Below are positions 16,354 to 22,247 of a stretch of DNA of 54,125 nt, piece after piece. The stretch is taken from the NCBI GenBank assembly GCA_964555935.1, contig CAZKUN010000028.1, positions 1 to 54,125 of the forward strand, in the 5' to 3' direction. The translations under genes were made by a program, and so were the position numbers. Numbering within the stretch: position 1 is the first letter of the stretch; each line of letters opens with the position of its first letter. The notes beneath the pieces were generated by a model that worked only from the letters and a program-made list of their open reading frames with translations, did not search any database and was not told where the DNA came from. This DNA comes from CAZKUN01 sp964555935 (GTDB lineage Bacteria; Armatimonadota; Zipacnadia; Zipacnadales; VGFC01).

Positions 16354-16510
16354 GTAGGGTGGGCTTTCAGCCCGCCACCGTCCGCCGTCCTGTAGGAGGG
16401 GTTTCAACCCCGACCGCCGTCCCGCAACATGAGCATCCCTGCTCATGCAGCCGTCTGTCGTCCGGGACTGTCCCAGGGAAACTCGCCGTCTGAGTTTCCA
16501 GGACTGTCCC
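16354..16510 (+). repeat. Four-element mixed REP array
   Basis: In order: GTAG + GGTGGGCT / AGCCCGCC (16354-16376, one G-T pair); GTAG + GA + GGGGTT / AACCCC, loop TC (16392-16414); CATGAGCA / TGCTCATG, loop TCCC (16428-16447), followed by GCCGTC; then GGAAACTC / GAGTTTCC (16477-16499) between two copies of GGGACTGTCCC. Most of the 212-base intergenic gap is made of these units. Confidence 0.82.
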
Positions 16511-16546
16511 CTGTCGCCGTCTCGGGCCGCCGTCCACCGCATCATT

Positions 16547-17383
16547 ATGAGTGAATCCTCCACGCCCAGGCGACCGCTGGCCTCGCTAAGAGACGCCCTC
16601 TTCCGGGCGTTTCTGCTCAGCTTTCTCATGCTGTTCATGGCCATGGTCGTCTCGCTGATCCTCGTCGACGTCAGCTACCCCAAAGGATCCGACTGGCTCC
16701 AGACGCTGACGACGGATCGCGACAAGGTCTGGTTCTCGGTCAAACTCAGCCTCATCACCTCAACCGTCACGCTCATCGCGGCGATGATCGTCGGGCTCCC
16801 ATCGGCCTACGCGCTCAGCCGCTTCAAGCTCCCGTTCGCGACCGTCGTCGACACCATCATCGATCTCCCCATCGTCATCCCGCCGCCGGTCATCGGCCTC
16901 AGCCTCGTCGCCGCCTTCGGGCGAACGGGGCTTGACGCCTGGATGGTGCGCAATCTCGGCTCGGGGTTGATGTTCGAGGCATGGGGAATCCCGCTCGCCC
17001 AGTTCATGGTAGCGGCGGCATTTTGCATCCGCGCGCTCAAGGCCACCTTCGACGGCATCAACCCCCGGCTCGAGCACGTCGCCCGCACGTTGGGTTGCAC
17101 GCCGTGGCAGGCATTCGTACGCGTCGCGTTGCCGCTGGCCCGCAACGGCATCATCGCCGGCGCGATCATGACATGGGCCCGCGCGATCTCTGAGTTCGGT
17201 CCGGTTCTCTTCTTCTGCGGCACCTTTGAGGGGAAGACCGATGTATTGCCGATCCGGATGTTCCTGAACATGTCGGCTGGCCAGCCCGCCCAAGCCATCG
17301 TCTTGGCGATCCTCATGATCGCCATCGCCGCCACTGCCCTCATCGCCTTCAAGAAACTAGGCGGCAAGGGCTACCTCTGGTAG
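16547..17383 (+). CDS. ModB-like ABC transporter permease
   Basis: A 278-residue binding-protein-dependent permease with about six membrane segments (FLMLFMAMVVSLILVDV, LITSTVTLIAAMIVGLPSAYAL and others) and the EAA-type cytoplasmic loop HVARTLGCTPWQAFVRVALPLARNGI (given as HVARTLGCTPWQAF plus VALPLARNGI). It should form the channel for the ModC-like ATPase encoded at 19178-20257. The ATG at 16547 is the first with permease-like sequence after it; upstream codons in the frame fall in a repeat. The TAG stop sits in a GTAG immediately followed by AGCCGTC, possibly a REP remnant. Confidence 0.88.
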   Translation: MSESSTPRRPLASLRDALFRAFLLSFLMLFMAMVVSLILVDVSYPKGSDWLQTLTTDRDKVWFSVKLSLITSTVTLIAAMIVGLPSAYALSRFKLPFATVVDTIIDLPIVIPPPVIGLSLVAAFGRTGLDAWMVRNLGSGLMFEAWGIPLAQFMVAAAFCIRALKATFDGINPRLEHVARTLGCTPWQAFVRVALPLARNGIIAGAIMTWARAISEFGPVLFFCGTFEGKTDVLPIRMFLNMSAGQPAQAIVLAILMIAIAATALIAFKKLGGKGYLW

Positions 17384-17390
17384 AGCCGTC
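17380..17390 (+). repeat. Possible REP remnant at the permease stop
   Basis: GTAG (containing the permease stop TAG) is directly followed by A and GCCGTC, the normal head and tail of the REP elements with no hairpin between them. It may be a deletion or excision scar, or coincidence. Confidence 0.3.
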
Positions 17391-17410
17391 TTGTGTTGCC
17401 GTCCGTGCCT

Positions 17411-17428
17411 GCGGGTCTCCAGACCCGC
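17411..17428 (+). repeat. REP-like hairpin
   Basis: Perfect 8-bp stem GCGGGTCT / AGACCCGC with loop CC, flanked by GTGCCT and TCCGTTGCC. Related in flanks to 12019-12036. Confidence 0.65.
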
Positions 17429-17459
17429 TCCGTTGCCTTTGCCGTCCCGTAAGGACTTC

Positions 17460-19181
17460 ATGCGAAACTGCATCGACTTCGACCCAACCGAACTCGAGGC
17501 CGCTCTCACCGACCTCGACTCCGCATACAACCCCGCCGAGCGAATGCTCCGGCATCCCTTCGGCTCGCCTGGCTACCACACGCAGCACGCGGGCGAGTGG
17601 GTCCACGGCACGCGCGTGGCCGGCGAGTACGCCCTGGCGCTATGCGATTCCGGCGACGCCGACCGGCTGTCCCGCGCGGTGGGCATCATCGATCGCTTGC
17701 TCTCGCTCCAAGACACCAATCCCGACAGCAACACGTACGGCATCTGGTCGTGGTTCCTCGAAGAGCCGCTGCCGGACATGGCGCCACCCGACTGGAACTG
17801 GGCGGACTTCATCGGGACCTACCTCATCCAGATCGCCATGGACCATGGCGACCGCTTGCCTCCCGACACTGCCGACCGGCTCGACCAGGGCGCCCTGCAC
17901 GCCGCCCGCTCGATCATCCGCCGCGACGTCGGGCCAGCATATACCAACATCGCGCTCATGGGCACGCATGTCACCTTCTGCGTCGGCGAGCACTATCGCG
18001 ACGACGAGGTCTTGGCGTATGCCCGCGCCCGCCTGCGGCGTTTCGTCGAGCATACCCGCGAGCACGGCGCCTTCTCCGAGTACAATAGCCCGACGTACAC
18101 TTCCCTCGCCGCGCGCATCATCGCCCGCATGGGCCGCGACATTGAGGACGAGGCGGCCCAGCCGCTCGTGTCCTGGCTCTACGATCTCGTCTGGGGCGAC
18201 ATCGCCCAGCACTTCCACCCGCCGACACGCCAGTGGTCGGGGCCTCACTCCCGAAACTACTCCACCCTCCTCGGCACGCGCGAGTTGGCGTTCTTCCAGC
18301 GCGCGCTCGGCGGCAACGTGCGTCTGATGGATGGCCCCCTCGCCCCTGATCCCGAGGCCGCCCGCCTCAAGGCCCGCTGCCCGGCGAAGTACGTCGAGTA
18401 CTTCCAGTCCATTCATGAGCCGCGCGAGGTCGTCCAGGTCTACGGCAAAGGCGCGCCGCCCGTCGTCGGCACAACCTACCTCAACGACACGGTCTCGCTC
18501 GCCAGCGTCAACCGAGGCAACTTCTGGAACCAGCAGCGCGCCATCGTCGGCTACTGGAACGGCTCCAATCCATCTGCGCTCCAGGTCCAGGTCCTCCACG
18601 ATGGCTATGATTACTCATCCGCGTGCGTCTTCACCCAGCAGTCCGGGCCTCATGTCCTCGCCGCCGTCGTCTTCGCCACCGATGGCGGCGACACGCACGT
18701 AAGCCTCGATAAGATCAAGGACGCCACCATCCAGGCCACTGACCTCCGCCTGCGCTTCAATCTCATCGACGCGGGCGACCTACCGCTCCTCCCGCCGCAA
18801 CAATCGGTGAAGCAGCTCGTCTCCATGCCCCTCGGCGACGCTCGTCTCGACCTCCGTATCGCCCACGCCGAATTCGGCCCGACCGAGATCGTCTTCGAGG
18901 CCTCATCCGCCGACGGCGACTCCCATCTCGACCTCGTCCTCTACCAGGGCGAATCGGCCGCCATCAACTTCGCCGAACTCGAATCGGCTGTCATCGTCTT
19001 CGGCCTCCAACTCGCACCCGCCGACGCCCCGCTTCCCTTGCCCGATGTCAAGGTGTCGTCGAACGAGGGCCTCCTCGCCGCTCACTGGGAAACGCCAGGG
19101 GGAACGCTCGCGCTCACAGTTCCAAAGAAGCCCGCACCAGGACGCGAGATCACTGAGGCCGTGGAGGGCATCGACGCATGA
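17460..19181 (+). CDS. Predicted alpha/alpha-toroid (heparinase-like) cytoplasmic protein
   Basis: A 573-residue protein without a signal peptide. The first about 330 residues are helical with aromatic/His-rich segments (TYGIWSWFLEEPLPDMAPPD, GAFSEYNSPTYTSLAARIIA) suggestive of an alpha/alpha toroid as in heparinase II/III-like lyases. The C-terminal part is beta-rich. Known catalytic residues cannot be matched, so this is structural resemblance only. The start at 17460 has AAGGA six bases upstream. Its stop overlaps the start of the ATPase gene (ATGA, 19178-19181), so translation is probably coupled to the transporter. That is odd for a lyase and may point to another role, or to an operon whose ligand is carbohydrate-linked. 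Confidence 0.5.
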   Translation: MRNCIDFDPTELEAALTDLDSAYNPAERMLRHPFGSPGYHTQHAGEWVHGTRVAGEYALALCDSGDADRLSRAVGIIDRLLSLQDTNPDSNTYGIWSWFLEEPLPDMAPPDWNWADFIGTYLIQIAMDHGDRLPPDTADRLDQGALHAARSIIRRDVGPAYTNIALMGTHVTFCVGEHYRDDEVLAYARARLRRFVEHTREHGAFSEYNSPTYTSLAARIIARMGRDIEDEAAQPLVSWLYDLVWGDIAQHFHPPTRQWSGPHSRNYSTLLGTRELAFFQRALGGNVRLMDGPLAPDPEAARLKARCPAKYVEYFQSIHEPREVVQVYGKGAPPVVGTTYLNDTVSLASVNRGNFWNQQRAIVGYWNGSNPSALQVQVLHDGYDYSSACVFTQQSGPHVLAAVVFATDGGDTHVSLDKIKDATIQATDLRLRFNLIDAGDLPLLPPQQSVKQLVSMPLGDARLDLRIAHAEFGPTEIVFEASSADGDSHLDLVLYQGESAAINFAELESAVIVFGLQLAPADAPLPLPDVKVSSNEGLLAAHWETPGGTLALTVPKKPAPGREITEAVEGIDA

Positions 19182-20257
19182 TCGAAACCCAGGGCCTGAC
19201 CAAGCGGCTGGGCGAGTTCCAGCTTCTCGATGCGACGGTCACCGTCGAGGAGGGGGAGTACTTCGTCCTGCTCGGGCCCACCGGGTCGGGCAAGACCATC
19301 TTCGTCGAGTGCATCGCGGGCATCTACACGCCGGACGCGGGCCGCATCCTCCTGGGCGATGACGATGTCACAGACCTCAAGCCCGAAGAGCGCGCGATCG
19401 GCTACGTCCCGCAGGACTACTCGCTCTTCCCCCACCTCACCGTGGGGCGAAACATCGGCTTCGGACTCAGGATCCGACGCGAGTCGCCAAGCGTCATCCG
19501 CGACCGCGTTGGCAAGCTCGCCGATCTCCTGGGCATCACGCCTCTACTCGACCGCCAGATCCGCACGCTGAGCGGCGGCGAGAAGCAGCGAGCCGCCCTC
19601 GCGCGCGCGCTCGCCATCGAGCCACGGGTCCTCCTCCTCGATGAGCCGCTCAGCGCTCTTGANNNNNNNNNNGAACAGACCCGCGAGAACCTCTGCGTTG
19701 AGCTGCGCCGCATCCACAAGGAACTCCGCACGACGACGATCCACGTCTCTCACAACTTCGAGGAGACGCTTGCGGTGGCCGATCGCATCGGCATCATCAG
19801 CGGCGGCGAGATCCAGCAGATCGGCACGCCGGCTGAGATCTTCCGTCAGCCGGCCAACGAGTTCGTCGCCCGCTTCGTCCGGTGCGAGAACATTCTCCCC
19901 GGCCAGGCGATGCCTCTTGGTGGCGGCTCAACGTTAAGCTTAGCGAGGGGCGTTGAGATCCGCTCATCCGTCGAGATGTCCGGTCTCGCGACGGCTTCGA
20001 TCCGGCCCGAGGACGTTGAGGTCCTGCCCGCGCCGCCGAGCGATCCCTTGGCAACGAACTGCTTCAAGGGTACCATCACTCAGACGCTCGACCGAGGCGC
20101 CACGGTGAAGCTATGGGTCGATGCCGACCCTCGGTTGCGCACGATCGTGCTCCGGCCCAGATGGCTCGCCGAGGGCCTTCACGAGGGAACCGAGGTGTGG
20201 CTACGCGTGCCGCCCGACGCGGTGCACCTCTTCCCAACAACGCCCGACACACCGTAG
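19178..20257 (+). CDS. ModC-like ABC transporter ATPase (interrupted by assembly gap)
   Basis: A 359-residue ATPase of the molybdate/tungstate/sulfate importer group. Walker A GPTGSGKT (33-40), signature LSGGEKQR (about 131-138), Walker B LLLDEP (about 152-157), H-loop HVSHNF, and a C-terminal TOBE/MOP-like beta domain (about 250-350). The N-run falls right after LDEPLSAL; relatives read LSALDEQTRE, so the true missing sequence is probably one base rather than ten, and the frame stays open either way. The start overlaps the previous gene; the TAG stop is the head of a REP element. It should drive the permease at 16547-17383. Confidence 0.9.
   Translation: MIETQGLTKRLGEFQLLDATVTVEEGEYFVLLGPTGSGKTIFVECIAGIYTPDAGRILLGDDDVTDLKPEERAIGYVPQDYSLFPHLTVGRNIGFGLRIRRESPSVIRDRVGKLADLLGITPLLDRQIRTLSGGEKQRAALARALAIEPRVLLLDEPLSALXXXXEQTRENLCVELRRIHKELRTTTIHVSHNFEETLAVADRIGIISGGEIQQIGTPAEIFRQPANEFVARFVRCENILPGQAMPLGGGSTLSLARGVEIRSSVEMSGLATASIRPEDVEVLPAPPSDPLATNCFKGTITQTLDRGATVKLWVDADPRLRTIVLRPRWLAEGLHEGTEVWLRVPPDAVHLFPTTPDTP
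19663..19672. other. Assembly gap (10 N) inside the ATPase gene
   Basis: Ten Ns after GA of an expected Asp codon in the D-loop region. Family sequence predicts a single missing base; 10 and 1 give the same reading frame. Confidence 0.95.
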
Positions 20258-20347
20258 CACCGGCGCCCTCGCCGGTGCAATGCCGTCGTGGGTCAGGCGT
20301 CTCGCCTGACGCCGTCGCCCGCGTAGCGACGGGCTTCCAGCCCGTCG
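20254..20347 (+). repeat. Three-element mixed REP array
   Basis: Unit 1: GTAG (20254-20257, includes the ATPase stop TAG), stem CACCGGCG / CGCCGGTG, loop CCCT, then AAT GCCGTC. Unit 2: GTGG (20288-20291), stem GTCAGGCG / CGCCTGAC, loop TCT, GCCGTC. Unit 3: GTAG (20323-20326), 9-bp stem CGACGGGCT / AGCCCGTCG, loop TCC. Three different perfect stems share head, loop type and tail. Confidence 0.88.
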
Positions 20348-20377
20348 ATGTCGCCGCCTTACGAGGGGGAACCCGTG

Positions 20378-21172
20378 GTGAGACAGTTCGCCTTACTTCT
20401 CTCGCTAGCCGCCGTCGCGCTCATCGCCTCATGCAAACCCCCAACCGCCGCGACGCCCTCGACCCTCGTCGTCCGCGGGGGGCCACTGCTTGAGGACGTC
20501 TTCGCGGAGATCGCCTCTCGCTTCGCCGCCGAACATCCCGAGGTCGATCTTCGAGCCGACTTCACGTGCCCCCCGTGTAAGCTGACCACCCGCGTCGAGG
20601 AGGGTATCGATCTCGATGTCTTCATCTCCGCCGGCGAGGTCGAGCTGGCAATCCTCGGCGGCTCAGGAATCGTCGACCGCTCCACCACCGAGCACCTCGG
20701 CCGCGCCGAACTCGTGCTTGCCGTCCCGCCCGATAACCCGGCCGACGTCACATCCCTTGGCGATGTCCACCGCGACAGCATCAAGCGCATTTCCATCGGC
20801 GATCCGATCAAGACCTCGCCCGGCCACTACGCCAAGCAGGCCTTCACGGCGATGGGGCTGTGGGGTGAGATCCAGCCGAAGCTCAACTTCACCGAGACCG
20901 GCTGCAAGGCCCGCCAGGAGGCCGTCCTGGGCTATGCCGATGCTGCCCTGCTCTACAACTTCTGCCTCCACGACGAGGCCGGCACGCCCGAGGTCATCGA
21001 GACGGTCGATCCATCGCTGCACGATCCGATCTACATATCCATATCGACCGCGCCCGGGCGCTGGAGCGATGCCGCCGAGGCCTTCGTCGACTTCATGTTC
21101 TCGACCGAGACCACCGCCCTGTTGCGGTCGTATGGAATCAAGCCGCTCGACTCGCCAAAGGACGATTCGTGA
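20378..21172 (+). CDS. ModA-like substrate-binding lipoprotein with Cys/His motifs
   Basis: A 264-residue lipoprotein; leader VRQFALLLSLAAVALIASC puts the acylated Cys at 19. The mature part is a ModA-like type-2 binding protein (LVVRGGPLLEDVFAEIASRF...LDVFISAGEVEL). It contains a CxxC (Cys64-x-x-Cys67 in FTCPPCKL) and Tyr193-x-x-Cys196-x-His198, equivalent in position to the YxxCxH of the double-domain lipoprotein at 14727. The GTG at 20378 is chosen for GAGGGGGA seven bases upstream and because earlier codons lie in a REP; GTG 20375 is also possible. It ends overlapping the next gene. The ligand is unknown; thiol ligands suggest a soft cation or metalloid. Confidence 0.78.
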   Translation: MRQFALLLSLAAVALIASCKPPTAATPSTLVVRGGPLLEDVFAEIASRFAAEHPEVDLRADFTCPPCKLTTRVEEGIDLDVFISAGEVELAILGGSGIVDRSTTEHLGRAELVLAVPPDNPADVTSLGDVHRDSIKRISIGDPIKTSPGHYAKQAFTAMGLWGEIQPKLNFTETGCKARQEAVLGYADAALLYNFCLHDEAGTPEVIETVDPSLHDPIYISISTAPGRWSDAAEAFVDFMFSTETTALLRSYGIKPLDSPKDDS

Positions 21173-21723
21173 TGCTTACCAGAGGATACTCGTTACGGCT
21201 TCAGATGCCCAAGTGCAACCCGTTCGCCACCAAGTCCAGCGCCATCGCGCTGCTGAAAGACGACCTCACCGAGGTGCTGCCCTACATCAACGCTGAGATC
21301 CCCGAGTCGGCCTATCACCCGGCCGCGCCCGCCATCAGTTTCAGCCATGGCGAGCACCACATCAGCGTTTGGCCCCGGAAGATCCTCGTCAGCAACCTCA
21401 CCGGCGAGGCCGAGGCTAACGAGGCCCTCTCCGAGATCACCGATCTCATCAACGATCTCTGGAGCCGCCGCGATTCGCTTGAGCCCGACCATCGCGGGCG
21501 CGAGGAACTTGCGGCGATGGATGCCTTCCGCCTTCTACCTGGGGGGAACTGCAAGGAGTGCGGCGAGATTGCCTGCCTGCCGTTTGCGATCAAACTCGTC
21601 GTCCGCGAGGTTACCATCGACGCCTGCCCGCCGCTGTTCACCGATGAGCACGCCGACAAGCGCGCCGACCTCATCGAGGCCCTCACCTCCCGCGGCTACC
21701 ACGTCCCTGCCGAATGCATCTAG
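21172..21723 (+). CDS. 4Fe-4S domain protein of the transporter operon
   Basis: A 183-residue soluble protein. The C-terminal part carries N-C127-x2-C130-x4-C135-x16-C152 (GGNCKECGEIACLPFA then TIDACPPLF), the Fe-S cluster domain seen in corrinoid Fe-S proteins and redox activators. The N-terminal 120 residues (MPKCNPFATKSSAIALLKDD...FSHGEHHISVWPRKILVSNL) are a mixed alpha/beta domain I do not recognise. Its start overlaps the preceding stop (TGATG); an internal ATG at 21205 starting MPKCNPFATK is an alternative. Placement after a binding protein with YxxCxH suggests redox chemistry on the imported ligand or regulation of uptake, which is inference. Confidence 0.75.
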   Translation: MLTRGYSLRLQMPKCNPFATKSSAIALLKDDLTEVLPYINAEIPESAYHPAAPAISFSHGEHHISVWPRKILVSNLTGEAEANEALSEITDLINDLWSRRDSLEPDHRGREELAAMDAFRLLPGGNCKECGEIACLPFAIKLVVREVTIDACPPLFTDEHADKRADLIEALTSRGYHVPAECI

Positions 21724-21742
21724 CAGCGCCGCCCTCGCCCGC

Positions 21743-21771
21743 GTAGCGACGCGGAAACTCAGCGAGTTTCC
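21743..21771 (+). repeat. GTAG plus GGAAACTC hairpin
   Basis: GTAG (21743-21746), CGACGC, then perfect 8-bp stem GGAAACTC / GAGTTTCC with loop AGC (21753-21771). The same stem with other loops occurs at 16477-16499 and 30069-30091. Confidence 0.7.
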
Positions 21772-21835
21772 ACTCCCGCCCCGTCGAATTCCCGCCCCTG
21801 ATTCACCACCCGCCTTCGCCCTTCTCCCAGTCCCC

Positions 21836-21914
21836 GTAAGAGGGGTTTCAACCCCGACGCCGTTCATCGTTGTCCACCGGAAATCCAAACCGTCGGGGCT
21901 AAAGCCCCTCTTAC
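21836..21914. repeat. BIME-like convergent REP pair
   Basis: Plus-strand unit: GTAAGA, stem GGGGTT / AACCCC, loop TC (21836-21858), tail GCCGTT. Minus-strand unit: GTAAGA (21914-21909), stem GGGGCT / AGCCCC (21895-21908). The outer GTAAGAGGGG and CCCCTCTTAC ends are themselves inverted repeats, so the pair could fold as one large cruciform. Confidence 0.75.
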
Positions 21915-22247
21915 GGGGGTCGACGTGATACGGGCACGAGGCCGTCGGTAATGAAGCCTCCCGCAGAGCCCATCAACTCGCCAGCTTCCGAGATGCGACT
22001 GATGATGCCGCACCCACACCTTCGCCACCAGCCACGCTCGCGATCTCCCTTGCCGCTACGTCAACACCGTCCGCGCACACCCCAGACGCCAGTGCATACC
22101 CCGACGCGAATGGCTGTCGTGCGATGGCCTTTGCGCCAGATGTGCGGCAGGTCGTCTGTTGTGTGACTACGAAACATCAGTCCAGTGTTCGTTGGGGCGC
22201 ACGTTCAGATGCAATCGTCCATGGAGAGATTGACGAGGTGGCCGCTG

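Larger units (their letters stand above)
21724..22247. other. Intergenic region with REP pair
   Basis: This 524-base stretch holds a GTAG plus GGAAACTC hairpin and a convergent REP pair up to about 21914. From 21950 to 22247 it has lower GC and no recognisable gene; small open frames there have no domain or ribosome binding site. The boundary may mark the insertion point of the KAP gene. Confidence 0.5.

Noticed and set aside
16354..16510. Repeat array considered as CRISPR
   Set aside because: Units differ in sequence, spacing is irregular, no unique 30-40 bp spacers and no cas genes.
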